Below, one piece after another: positions 24,090-32,099 of a stretch of DNA of 64,000 nt. The notes beneath the pieces are model-generated. The model did no database searches. It was not told the origin of the DNA and was given only the letters and a program-made list of their open reading frames with translations. Every line of letters starts with the position of its first letter. Positions within the stretch are counted from its first letter, which is position 1. The position numbers and the translations under genes are program-made. Source of the stretch: Myxococcales bacterium 68-20 (lineage in GTDB: Bacteria > Myxococcota_A > Polyangia > Polyangiales > Polyangiaceae); the NCBI GenBank assembly GCA_001899635.1, contig MKVQ01000014.1, forward strand, positions 252,266 through 316,265, in the 5' to 3' direction.

Positions 24090-24662
24090 TCATTTCCTCG
24101 CAAGCCGTCGGGTCCAGGCGACGAGCCCGGTCAGCTGCTGGGCGATCAGCTGGCGCGTGGTCTCGTCCTTCAGCATGCCGTTCGGGTCGAAGGCTTCCCT
24201 CGCGTTGCGGACGAACACCTCCGGCTTGTTGAGCGCGTGCATGTCGAGGAACACGGCGATCTGCCGGAGGTGGTACTGCGCGCGCATCGTTCCGCTCATG
24301 CCGCCGCTCGCGCCCATGACGGCGAACGGCTTGTCGGCGAACGGTTGCGAAGGGGGACGGGAGGCCCAGTCGATTGCGTTCTTGAGGACGCCCGGCACGG
24401 AGTAGTTGTACTCGGGCGTGACGAAGAGGATGGCGTTGGCCGCCGCGATCGCCTCCCGGAACTTTCGTACGGGCTCGGGCACACCCGCGACGTGCAGGTC
24501 CTCGTCGTACGGCGGGATCTCGCGGATGTCGGCGATGTCGAATCGGATCGGCAGCTTCTCGGCTTCTGCGATGGCGACGGCTTCGCGGAGGAGCGAGGTG
24601 TTGAACGAACCTTTGCGGAGGCTCCCCGAGATGCCGAGGACGCGGATGGTATCGGTGCTCAT
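24090..24662 (-). CDS. NADPH-dependent FMN reductase family protein
   Basis: The protein has 190 residues from the ATG at 24660-24662 (MSTDTIRVLGISGSLRKGSF); AGGA lies about 9 bases upstream. It shows the FMN-phosphate loop SGSLRKGSFN, the TPEYNYSVPGVLKNAIDWAS motif that defines the NAD(P)H:FMN reductase (chromate/quinone/azo reductase) family, and VMGASGGMSGTMRAQYHLRQ. It is a soluble flavodoxin-like enzyme, likely reducing quinones or xenobiotics. It is divergent from a LysR gene, the usual arrangement for a LysR-controlled enzyme. Confidence 0.9.
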   Translation of the reverse strand: MSTDTIRVLGISGSLRKGSFNTSLLREAVAIAEAEKLPIRFDIADIREIPPYDEDLHVAGVPEPVRKFREAIAAANAILFVTPEYNYSVPGVLKNAIDWASRPPSQPFADKPFAVMGASGGMSGTMRAQYHLRQIAVFLDMHALNKPEVFVRNAREAFDPNGMLKDETTRQLIAQQLTGLVAWTRRLARK

Positions 24663-24714
24663 GAAGGTCGATCCTGGTGCCCGAGCCCGAGGAATCGCGG
24701 GCCCGGGGCGAAAA

Positions 24715-24801
24715 CGGAAACGAACGGAAACGAATACCGAAGAGGAAGCGGTCGTGCTGCGTCTCGCTCCGACGTTGCCGCGAACGACGTTGCCGCGAAC
24801 G
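24715..24801. repeat. Two short direct repeats in a divergent promoter region
   Basis: CGGAAACGAA is repeated at 24715 and 24725. ACGTTGCCGCGAACG is repeated at 24772 and 24787. The second contains a core (CGACGTTGC) shared with the RAYT-linked array at 18404-18955. They fill the 250 bases between the FMN reductase (minus) and the LysR gene (plus), so they may overlap promoters. Confidence 0.65.
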
Positions 24802-24913
24802 ATGGACTCGGCACGCTCGAGGTTGAATCTCGAGAGCATCCCGACCACCCGCCAAGGTGAGCCTTGGCCTCCCATCGAATTAGCGCATCGTCCGACAACG
24901 GATCGTTCGTAGG

Positions 24914-25870
24914 ATGGCGACAATCATGGACCTGAACCATGTCTCGGCTTTCGTTCGTGTCGTCCAAGACGGTAGCTTCACCGCCGCGGCGCGGACGCTC
25001 GGTCTTCCGAAGTCCTCCGTCAGTCGGAGCATCGCGCAGCTCGAACAGGACCTCGGCGTGCGCCTCCTTCACCGGACGACGCGCAAGCTCCATCTCACCG
25101 ACGCCGGAGCGACGTTCCACGATCGCGTGTCGCGTGCGCTCGCCGACATCGACGAAGCGACGAGCGCCGCCTCCGACCTCCAGCGCGAGCTCCGTGGATC
25201 CATCCGCTTGACGGCTCCGCTCGACCTCGGCGTCTGGGCCGTCGCGTCGATCGTCGCGCGGTTCGTCCGACGGCATCCGACCGTCAACGTGGAGGTCCGG
25301 CTGTCGAGCCGCATCGTCGATCTCGTCGCCGAGGGCTTCGATCTGGCCGTCCGCGCAGGACCGGTGCGAGACGAGAGTCTCATCGCGCGTCGCACGGGCG
25401 CCCTCGAGCTCGGGCTCTACGCGTCGTCCCGCTACGTGGCGCGTCGCGGAGCACCGAAGACACTCGAGGAGCTCCAGGACCACGACTGCATCGTGCTTCG
25501 CACGGACACGGGGACGATGGCGTGGGCGTTGTCGTCGACGTCGGGGGTCGAGCGGACCATCGAGCCCCGCGGCGCGATTTCCGCCGACGACATCTCGTTC
25601 ATCAAGAAGGCCGTGCTGGCAGGAGGAGGCATCGCGCTGTTGCCGACGTTCGTCGTGCCGCGCGAAGAGGAGGCGGGCAAGCTCGTGAGGATGCTGCCGG
25701 ATTGGCGCCTGGCGGGATCAGCGCTCCATGTCGTCTATCCGTCGGCGCGTTATGTCCCGCAGCGTGTCGTCGCCTTCCGCGACTACCTGATCCAGGAGCT
25801 TGCGAAGATCTCGAGCCGCTGCGAGGCGGCGAGCCTCACTCGCGACCGAAGCAAAGCAGGGCGCGGGTAG
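24914..25870 (+). CDS. LysR-family transcriptional regulator
   Basis: The protein has 318 residues. The N-terminal winged helix (MDLNHVSAFVRVVQDGSFTA, then AARTLGLPKSSVSRSIAQLE and QDLGVRLLHRTTRKLHLTDAG) is typical. The effector domain follows (LRGSIRLTAPLDLG, LVAEGFDLAVRAG, DISFIKKAVLAGGGIALLP). It is close to the CrgA/AaeR-like branch that controls divergent oxidoreductases. ATG 24926 (MDLNHV) is an alternative start that fits the family better. The likely target is the divergent FMN reductase gene. Confidence 0.92.
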   Translation: MATIMDLNHVSAFVRVVQDGSFTAAARTLGLPKSSVSRSIAQLEQDLGVRLLHRTTRKLHLTDAGATFHDRVSRALADIDEATSAASDLQRELRGSIRLTAPLDLGVWAVASIVARFVRRHPTVNVEVRLSSRIVDLVAEGFDLAVRAGPVRDESLIARRTGALELGLYASSRYVARRGAPKTLEELQDHDCIVLRTDTGTMAWALSSTSGVERTIEPRGAISADDISFIKKAVLAGGGIALLPTFVVPREEEAGKLVRMLPDWRLAGSALHVVYPSARYVPQRVVAFRDYLIQELAKISSRCEAASLTRDRSKAGRG

Positions 25871-25975
25871 CGCGAGGAGTGCGGGCGCGGTCGTCCCAGC
25901 CGCGCCCACCGCGGCGCTGAGCGTGGCCGGATCCATCCCGGACGACGGGATCCAGGCGCGAGCCTCAAGGTGGCC

Positions 25976-26896
25976 TCACTGGCGCTCGAAGAACGTCCAT
26001 GAGGCTTCGGCAGCTTCGCTCCAGACCCAGTGCCCGAGCGGAGGAACGGAGCAAAAGCCGACGGCCTTTCCCGCAGGGCAACCGCGATAGGTGCGGCACT
26101 CGGCGTATCCGGTCGTCTCCATCTCGTCCGTCTTGCAGCCGTTGACGTAGGCCCAGTACTCGGCCGAGAAGCGTCCGCTGTCGAGCGTCACACCGAAATC
26201 GCGCTCGCCGTGGAGCGCGAGCATCGCGACGGGCTCTTGGCCCGGGCACTTCGGGTAACCGTTCCCCCACTTCTCGAGCTGGTTGTACGGTGCCCCGCCG
26301 GCGTTCGACGCGATCGCCCGGAGCATCCCCGGGCGATGGCAGGCGAGGACGTTCGCGAGGAAGCCTCCGCTCGAGTAGCCGGTCGCGAAGAGGCGGGATC
26401 GATCGATGGGATGGCTCTTCTCGATCTCGGCGACTACCGCTTCGGAGAACGCGACCTCGGGGTTGTTCTTCGTCGTCTCGAGGTCCCACGTGGCGCCGAT
26501 GCCGTCGAGGTACGCGAGGAACGCGTCCTTGCCCGTCGCATGCTCGAAGGGCCAGGCTCGGTGGAAGCTCGTCGCGCCGCCGCCGTCACCGTGGAACACG
26601 AGGACGAGCGGATACCGTCTCGCGGGATCGATCTCGATCGGCTCGACGAGCTCGTAGAGACGCTTCTTGCCGCCGACGTCGATCGTCCGCGCGCTCGTCC
26701 TCGTCGCCGTGGCACTGCTCGCATCATCCCGTGAGAGTCGCGGAAGCACCTCGCTCTCGCCCTCGAGCGTGTGGACGCGCACGGGGGCCTTGCCCCGCCG
26801 GCAGGCACCTGCCGTCAGGGTCGCGAGGAGGAGCACGACCAGCGAGAGTCGGGAGCCGCTCAGAGTGCGTGAACGCGCTGCCAGGGGAACGTCCAC
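25976..26896 (-). CDS. PHB-depolymerase/feruloyl-esterase-like lipoprotein
   Basis: The protein has ~306 residues. A GTG at 26896 is chosen since it precedes a lipoprotein signal (LSLVVLLLATLTAGAC); the gene then overlaps the upstream one by 37 bases. The alpha/beta-hydrolase features are RRYPLVLVFHGDGGGATSFH (oxyanion), GYSSGG with nucleophile Ser 175, MLALHGERDFGVTLDSG and a final GHWVWSEAAEASWTFF with the catalytic His. This order matches the LpqC/esterase-PHB family that cleaves polyesters or feruloyl esters. It is probably anchored in the envelope facing out of the cytoplasm. The substrate is unknown. Confidence 0.83.
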   Translation of the reverse strand: MDVPLAARSRTLSGSRLSLVVLLLATLTAGACRRGKAPVRVHTLEGESEVLPRLSRDDASSATATRTSARTIDVGGKKRLYELVEPIEIDPARRYPLVLVFHGDGGGATSFHRAWPFEHATGKDAFLAYLDGIGATWDLETTKNNPEVAFSEAVVAEIEKSHPIDRSRLFATGYSSGGFLANVLACHRPGMLRAIASNAGGAPYNQLEKWGNGYPKCPGQEPVAMLALHGERDFGVTLDSGRFSAEYWAYVNGCKTDEMETTGYAECRTYRGCPAGKAVGFCSVPPLGHWVWSEAAEASWTFFERQ

Positions 26897-27333
26897 GTTC
26901 GGAACACCCGCGTCGAGCCCTTCTTCTCGAAGTCCTCGCGGACTGCCTCGGGCACTTCGGCGAGCGCGAGGCGCTTCGTCGACGTACCGGTCTTCCCATC
27001 CTCGTAGCGGACACGGACGGTCGTCTCGACGTCGTTGTCCTGCGCGTAGCGGACGAACTCGAGCTCCACCGCGCGTACGAGCTCCTCGATCTTCCCGACG
27101 ACGTCGGCGTCGGGCTCGTCGCCGAGCGTGCGCGTCAGCTTCCTTCGCTCCTCCGGGGTCGAGCCGCGGATGCCGAGGATGCTCTCGGCGAGCTCGTGCT
27201 CGAGCGATTCGTGCACGAACCGATCGAGCTCGGGCGTGGTGTCTCGCGCGACCTCGGGCGACGCCTTCCGTGAGCGCTTGTAGAGGAAGAAGGCGAGCAC
27301 GGCACCGAGGACGGCGGCGACGGTGAGTAGCAT
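26860..27333 (-). CDS. Single-pass membrane protein, function unknown
   Basis: The protein has 157 residues from the ATG at 27331-27333. One N-terminal transmembrane helix (LLTVAAVLGAVLAFFLY) and a basic stop-transfer KRSRK are followed by a soluble, charged domain of helices and strands (ESILGIRGSTPEERRKLTRT, TTVRVRYEDGKTG, RVFRTWTFPWQRVHAL). The 3' end overlaps the esterase start. No family is recognised. Confidence 0.68.
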   Translation of the reverse strand: MLLTVAAVLGAVLAFFLYKRSRKASPEVARDTTPELDRFVHESLEHELAESILGIRGSTPEERRKLTRTLGDEPDADVVGKIEELVRAVELEFVRYAQDNDVETTVRVRYEDGKTGTSTKRLALAEVPEAVREDFEKKGSTRVFRTWTFPWQRVHAL

Positions 27334-27487
27334 GGCGACAGCATAGCAGGTGCTCTCGACCAGGCAGCTCGGCTCGCGCCCAAGTCGAAGCTGCGTCGCG
27401 CGAGCCGGAAGCGCGAGGACCGTGCGTGGCGAGTCGCAGCACGACACGATTCGGACAGCGACCCGTGTGCCCGGCCCGCTCCGTCGG

Positions 27488-28108
27488 TCAGGTGGTCGGC
27501 AGCGGCGCTCGCCTCAGGATCACCGAGAGGTTGTTCGCGGGCATCTCGACGACCTCTGCGAGCACGAGCCCGCGCTCTTCGGCCGCGCGCGTCACCTCTT
27601 CGAGATCGCGGACGCCCCACTCTGGGTCGCGCGATCGCAGGCTCGCATCGAAGGCCTCGTTGCTCGGCGCGGTGTGGCGGCCGTCACGCTTGTAGGGGCC
27701 GTAGAGGTAGAGGAGCGCTCCGGGCCCGAGGACTGCGGCCGCTCCGTCGAGGAGCCCGAGGCAGGCGCGCCACGGCGAGATGTGGATCATGTTCGCGCAG
27801 ACGATGACGTCGGGCGCGATCGCGAGCGGAGGCCACGGTCCGGAGACATCGAGCGCGATCGCCGGCAGGATGCGCTCGGCCTTCGTCTCGGCGCGCCAGG
27901 CGTCGATGCTCCGTCGCGAGTCGGAGTCGGGATCGCTCGGCTGCCAGCTCGCGACCTCGAGCCGTGGCGCGAGGAAGACGGCGTGCTCGCCGGTGCCGCT
28001 CGCGATTTCGAGGACGCTCGCTTCGGCAGGGACAAAGCGTCGGAGCACCTCGAGGATCGGCTCGCGGTTGCGTGCGGTGGCGGGAGCAAACCTCCGCGGA
28101 TCGTTCAT
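27488..28108 (-). CDS. DUF938 family SAM-dependent methyltransferase-like protein
   Basis: The protein has 206 residues from the ATG at 28106-28108. Residues opening with RRFAPATARNREPILEVLRR and the SAM site VLEIASGTGEHAVFLAPRL are diagnostic for DUF938. So are QPSDPD, ANMIHISPW and YLYGPYKRDGRHTAPSNEAF, then DASLRSRDPEWGVRD. The family is predicted to methylate a small molecule; the substrate is unknown. It stands alone between an unrelated membrane protein and a YceI pair. Confidence 0.88.
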   Translation of the reverse strand: MNDPRRFAPATARNREPILEVLRRFVPAEASVLEIASGTGEHAVFLAPRLEVASWQPSDPDSDSRRSIDAWRAETKAERILPAIALDVSGPWPPLAIAPDVIVCANMIHISPWRACLGLLDGAAAVLGPGALLYLYGPYKRDGRHTAPSNEAFDASLRSRDPEWGVRDLEEVTRAAEERGLVLAEVVEMPANNLSVILRRAPLPTT

Positions 28109-28157
28109 GACCGCGGAGGATGCCTGCGCCGCACGCAACCAGCAAGCGCGGTCGGTG

Positions 28158-28823
28158 TCAGCCCTTCTTCTGCGAGCGGATCGTGAGCTTGATCACGACG
28201 TCGTCGCGAATGAGGTCATCCGCTTTCCCGGCGTAGACGATGCCGAAGTCCTTGCGGTTGATCGCGAACTCGGCGTCCACCTCCACTCCGGTGCCGCTCG
28301 TCTTGACCGTCGCCGGGAACGAGATGCTCTTCGTCACGCCGTGGAGCGTCAGGTTTCCGGTGATGGTGTGCGATGCGCCCTTCTCGCCGCCCTTCTTCAC
28401 CTCGGTCGACGCGAAGGTGGCCTTCGGGAACTTCGTCACGTCGAAGAAGTCAGCCGACTTGAGGTGCCCGACCAGCTTCTCGCCGTCCGGGGAGTCGATC
28501 GAGTCGGTCACGATGTCGACGGTGACGGAGCTCTTCTCGGGTGCCTGATCGACCAGCGAGACCGAGCCGCTGAAGGTCTTGAACGAGCCCTCGTGCTTGG
28601 CGGTGACCTTCGAGCCGACCCACTCGACCTTCGAGTTCGACTGATCGAAGGAGTACTCGACCGTAGCGGCGGTCGCGGCCTGCTTCGCTTCGGCGGTCGC
28701 AGTGGCGGTCGCCTCCGTCGTCACGGCCTTGGTCTTGCCCTTCGCGGGGTCGTCACACGCGGCGAGCGCGATGAGCGCGAGGCCGGCGACGGAGAGGCGG
28801 CCGAGCCGCATGAGGGCGCTCAT
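28158..28823 (-). CDS. YceI-family lipoprotein
   Basis: The protein has 221 residues. The start at 28823 overlaps the stop of the upstream YceI gene (ATGA) and opens a lipoprotein signal (GLALIALAAC). A Thr/Ala linker is followed by a full YceI beta-barrel (YSFDQSNSKVEWVGSKVTAK, HLKSADFFDVTKFPKATF, ITGNLTLHGVTKSISFP, FAINRKDFGIVYAGKADDLI, RDDVVIKLTI). YceI proteins bind isoprenoid-like lipids in the periplasm. Being anchored, this copy may act near the membrane surface. It is paired with a second, unanchored YceI. Confidence 0.9.
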   Translation of the reverse strand: MSALMRLGRLSVAGLALIALAACDDPAKGKTKAVTTEATATATAEAKQAATAATVEYSFDQSNSKVEWVGSKVTAKHEGSFKTFSGSVSLVDQAPEKSSVTVDIVTDSIDSPDGEKLVGHLKSADFFDVTKFPKATFASTEVKKGGEKGASHTITGNLTLHGVTKSISFPATVKTSGTGVEVDAEFAINRKDFGIVYAGKADDLIRDDVVIKLTIRSQKKG

Positions 28824-29398
28824 TGCTCCCTCCGGAGCTCGACGTCGAGCTGGATGGAGATGTCGTCGCCGACGAGGAGCCCGCCCGCCTCGAGGACGGT
28901 GTTCCACGTCATGCCGAAGTCCGAGCGCTTGATGGTGGTCTTCGCGGAGGCTCCCATGACGGTCTGACCCCACGGGTTCTTGTACTCCGCCGTCGGCCCC
29001 TCGACCTGGAGGGTGATGACGCGCGTCGTGCCGTGGATCGTGAGCTCACCGACGATCTCGACTCCGCCGGCCATGCTGCGTCCGACGCCGCGCGAGCGGA
29101 ACTCGATCGTCGGGTACTTCTCGACGTCGAGGAAGTCGGCGCTCTTCAGGTGCGCGTCGCGCTGCGCTTCGCGCGTGTTGATCGAGGCCACGTCGAGGGA
29201 CGCCTCGATCGTCGTCGCCTCCGGCTGCGCGGGGTCCCACGTCACCGTGCCGGTGACCTTCTGGAACTCGCCACGCACGGTCGACACCATCATGTGCCGG
29301 ACACCGAACGTCACGCTCGTGTGGGCCGGATCGATCGACCACTTCGTCGCGGCGGTTGCTGTGGGCTGCGGCGCAGCCGTCGTCTGGGCAGTATCCAT
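28820..29398 (-). CDS. YceI-family protein without signal peptide
   Basis: The protein has 192 residues from ATG 29398 (MDTAQTTAAPQPT); an upstream ATG at 29470 is possible. It has a complete YceI domain (KWSIDPAHTSVTFGVRHMMV, ASINTREAQRDAHLKSADFL, DVEKYPTIEFRSRGV, VGELTIHGTTRVITLQV, TTIKRSDFGMTWNTVLEAGG). No signal peptide is visible, so it may be cytoplasmic. It is translationally coupled to a lipoprotein YceI. Confidence 0.9.
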   Translation of the reverse strand: MDTAQTTAAPQPTATAATKWSIDPAHTSVTFGVRHMMVSTVRGEFQKVTGTVTWDPAQPEATTIEASLDVASINTREAQRDAHLKSADFLDVEKYPTIEFRSRGVGRSMAGGVEIVGELTIHGTTRVITLQVEGPTAEYKNPWGQTVMGASAKTTIKRSDFGMTWNTVLEAGGLLVGDDISIQLDVELRREQ

Positions 29399-29505
29399 GT
29401 CCTGTCGTTCTCCTTTTGCGGAACTAGAGATGCCACGATTGCGTGCATCTGTTTCGTGGAGAGTGCGCAACGCATCGTTCCCGCAACGGAACGATCGCGG
29501 CCGTC

Positions 29506-30609
29506 TCAGCGCCTACGAATGAGGTCGTCGCGTGTAGCCTCCGGATCGGGGCATCCCGCGAGCTGCATCGCGCGGATGAGCTCGTCGCGCATCAGCTCGA
29601 GCACGCCGGCGACGCCCTCGGCGCCCGCCGCAGCGAGGCCCCAGAGGACGGGGCGCCCGACGAAGACGGCTCGGGCGCCGAGGCCGAGCGCGACGAGCGC
29701 GTGAGTGCCGCTCCGGATGCCGCCGTCCACGTAGACCTCGCATCGATCGCCGACCGCGCGCGCGACGTCGCCGAGCACGTCGATCGTCGCCGGAGCGAGG
29801 TCGAGCTGCCGGCCGCCGTGGTTCGAGACCCAGACGGCGCGCGCGCCGTGATCGAGCGCCTTGCGAGCGTCGTCGGGGCGCACGATCCCCTTCACGACGA
29901 CGGGCAGCGGCGCCGCCTGCCGAACGATCTCTTCGAGGTCGCTCCAGACGAACGACGGATCGTGGCGCGCCGCGAAGAAGCGCGCGAGCTCCGAGCCTGC
30001 GCCGTCTCGGAGGTCGGGCGGCAGCGCCTCGACGAGGTTTGCCATGAGCATCCCGTCGGGAAGGCAGAACTCGTTGCGCACGTCGGCCAAGCGCCGGCCG
30101 AGGACGGGCGCGTCGGCGGTCACGACGATCGCGCGATAGCCCGCTGCCTTCGCTCGCGCAACGAGCCGGGCAGTGAACGCGCGGTCCTTGTGGACGTAGA
30201 GCTGGAACCAGCGAGGCGCGCTCGGCGCGGCCACGGCCACGTCCTCGAGCGTCGTCGTCGCGAGCGTCGAGGCGCAGTAGATCGTGCCCACCGCTGCGGC
30301 ACCACGGGCGGTCGCGCGTTCGCCTTCGGCGCAGGCGAGCCGGTGGTAGGCGGTCGGCGCGACGAGGATGGGGAACGCGACGTCGTCGCCGAGGACCGTG
30401 GTCGCCAGACGCGGCGTCGCCACGTCGACGAGCGTCCGGTACCAGATCTCGTACCGAGAGAACGCCTCGCGGTTGCGGCGGAGGGTGTGCTCCTCGTCGG
30501 CGCCCGACCGATAGTAGTCGTACGCCGTGGGGGTGAGTCGCTCGCGTGCCGCCGACTCGTAATCGTCGACGGTGACCAGCGAGGAGGCCGCGAACGAGGG
30601 CTCAGCCAT
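29506..30609 (-). CDS. FMN-dependent alpha-hydroxy-acid oxidase/dehydrogenase
   Basis: The protein has 367 residues from ATG 30609 (MAEPSFAASSLVTVDDYESA). It has the family features: the active-site region WVSNHGGRQLD (catalytic His and substrate Arg), VVVKGIVRPDDARKALDHGA, YVDGGIRSGTHALVALGLGA and RAVFVGRPVLWGLAAAG (FMN-phosphate site). FMN-binding PTAYHRLACAEGERATARGA lies in the first half. It oxidises an L-2-hydroxy acid such as lactate or glycolate. There is no membrane-insertion loop, so it looks soluble (oxidase type). The electron acceptor cannot be told. Confidence 0.92.
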   Translation of the reverse strand: MAEPSFAASSLVTVDDYESAARERLTPTAYDYYRSGADEEHTLRRNREAFSRYEIWYRTLVDVATPRLATTVLGDDVAFPILVAPTAYHRLACAEGERATARGAAAVGTIYCASTLATTTLEDVAVAAPSAPRWFQLYVHKDRAFTARLVARAKAAGYRAIVVTADAPVLGRRLADVRNEFCLPDGMLMANLVEALPPDLRDGAGSELARFFAARHDPSFVWSDLEEIVRQAAPLPVVVKGIVRPDDARKALDHGARAVWVSNHGGRQLDLAPATIDVLGDVARAVGDRCEVYVDGGIRSGTHALVALGLGARAVFVGRPVLWGLAAAGAEGVAGVLELMRDELIRAMQLAGCPDPEATRDDLIRRR

Positions 30610-30753
30610 ACGTCGCGATGGGAGCACGGACACCCGTGGGCGTCGAGCAGCGCGCGCCGAAGGATGCGCGCGACGACGACCTCGCCGCGGCAGGACGCGA
30701 CGCACCGTGGGATCGTGATGCCACTGCCGTGGCAGCGCGGCCTTCTCGGCGCT

Positions 30754-31176
30754 CTACACGGACGGCGGACCGGGGACTCCGCCGCGCACCTCGTCGAGCA
30801 TCGTGTCGGCCGTCGGCCCTTCGATCCCGAGCTCGATCGCGACGTCGCGGAACATGCGCTCTTCCTCGGGGGCGAGGCCATCGGCGAACGCGACGACGAG
30901 GGCGCCTCGGAGCGCAGCCTGCCGTCGAGCTCGAGGCAGGCGGTCCACGAGGGTACGGACGTAGCGGTCGGGCCCGAGGGCGCTCATCTTGGAGATCTCG
31001 GACTCGACGATGGCTCCGAGGGCGATCGCCGGGACCTCGTCGCCCACGAGCGAACCGAGCCGCGAGCTCAGAGCTCCGATCTCGCCTTCCGAGATGTCTC
31101 CGTCGGCGACGGCGAGCAGAACGCAGAGCCCGATCTCGGCGTGGCGTGCAGGGTCGTTGACGCTGGGATGCTGCAT
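30754..31176 (-). CDS. TerB-like protein
   Basis: The protein has 140 residues, all helical. It has two acidic repeats typical of TerB-like folds: LAVADGDISEGEIGALSSRL near the N-terminus and VAFADGLAPEEERMFRDVAI near the C-terminus. These can bind metal at the ADG(D/L) turns. It is probably a cytoplasmic stress-related protein. Nothing nearby is a ter operon, so a tellurite role should not be assumed. Confidence 0.75.
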   Translation of the reverse strand: MQHPSVNDPARHAEIGLCVLLAVADGDISEGEIGALSSRLGSLVGDEVPAIALGAIVESEISKMSALGPDRYVRTLVDRLPRARRQAALRGALVVAFADGLAPEEERMFRDVAIELGIEGPTADTMLDEVRGGVPGPPSV

Positions 31177-31397
31177 CGGTTGATGGCTCGAAGCCTCGCG
31201 TGAGGTTAGCCAACGGCAGCGTCCGCTGACCAGGCCTTCGCGCGCGGATCGCCGTTCGCGAGTGCGCGCCGCTGCGGTCGGGCTCTCTCGTCGGCGAGAC
31301 GAGGTCCTGGGCCCGAGCGGAGCCCGCAGAGGTGGACCTTCGCTCCTCGACGGCGCGCACGTTGCAGCTCCACGCTGCGAAGGGCACCCCGGCGATC

Positions 31398-32021
31398 ATG
31401 GCGCGAGCGCTCACCGTCTTCGTCCTCGTCGTCACCGTGACGGCGATGGTTGGCTGCGGGGCGGCCGGGCTCGACGAGCTCGCGCTCGACGAGGCCGTGC
31501 TCGGCGAGACCGTCGATGGCGGCTCCGACGATGCGAGGGGCACCGACCGCGCGGCCTCCGTGGAGCGCGAGCAAGGCGAGCCGTCGAGCTACGAGCCACA
31601 CCGCGATGATGTCGTCCTCGCGAGCGCGACGTTCGATGATGCGTCGTGGAGCTCGGACGGCGCTTCGAGCGCGACGGGCCCCGATGGCTCGCGCTACGTC
31701 GCCCGCATCTTCTCCGGCAGGTTTCGTATCGGCACGACCATGCTCCAGAGCCGGGGCGGTGCCGATGTCCTGCTCGCGCGCATCCGACCCGAGGGCACGG
31801 TCGCGTGGGCGCGTGCCGTCGGGAGCAAAGGTGACGAGAGCAACCCGAGGGTGAGCTTCTCCGACGACAGCGTGAAGCTCGTCGCCATGACCGACGGTGC
31901 GGTCGACTGCGGACAGGGCCCCCTCAACACGTGGAGCTCGGAGACGTTCTTCCTCTGCACCTTCGAGCCGGACGGCACTCCGATCAACAGCGCGTCGTTT
32001 CCGACAGGCCGCTGGCCGTGA
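31398..32021 (+). CDS. Lipoprotein, function unknown
   Basis: The protein has 207 residues. A lipoprotein signal (MARALTVFVLVVTVTAMVGC) is followed by an acidic Asp/Glu/Ala region and a beta-rich part (VLASATFDDASWSSDG, RYVARIFSGRFRIGTTMLQS, GGADVLLARIRPEGTVAWAR). The last part resembles one blade of the beta-propellers in myxobacterial secreted proteins (G-ADVLLARI-P-G-V-WAR). It may be a shortened propeller protein. No family is certain. Confidence 0.68.
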   Translation: MARALTVFVLVVTVTAMVGCGAAGLDELALDEAVLGETVDGGSDDARGTDRAASVEREQGEPSSYEPHRDDVVLASATFDDASWSSDGASSATGPDGSRYVARIFSGRFRIGTTMLQSRGGADVLLARIRPEGTVAWARAVGSKGDESNPRVSFSDDSVKLVAMTDGAVDCGQGPLNTWSSETFFLCTFEPDGTPINSASFPTGRWP

Positions 32022-32071
32022 TCGCTCGCAGTGGAGTGCGATCGATCACGGCCTCTTCCTCTCGAGATCGG

Positions 32072-32097
32072 TCGAGCCGAGTCGCGCCTCGGCTCGA
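32072..32097. terminator. Perfect 10-bp hairpin between convergent genes
   Basis: TCGAGCCGAG (32072-32081) and CTCGGCTCGA (32088-32097) pair over 10 bp with a 6-base loop. It lies 2 bases from the prfC stop and 50 bases past the lipoprotein stop on the other strand, so it can serve both. Confidence 0.65.
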
Positions 32098-32099
32098 GC

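Noticed and set aside
30754-31176. Tellurite-resistance locus
   Set aside because: A TerB-like protein alone is not evidence of resistance; no other ter gene is near.
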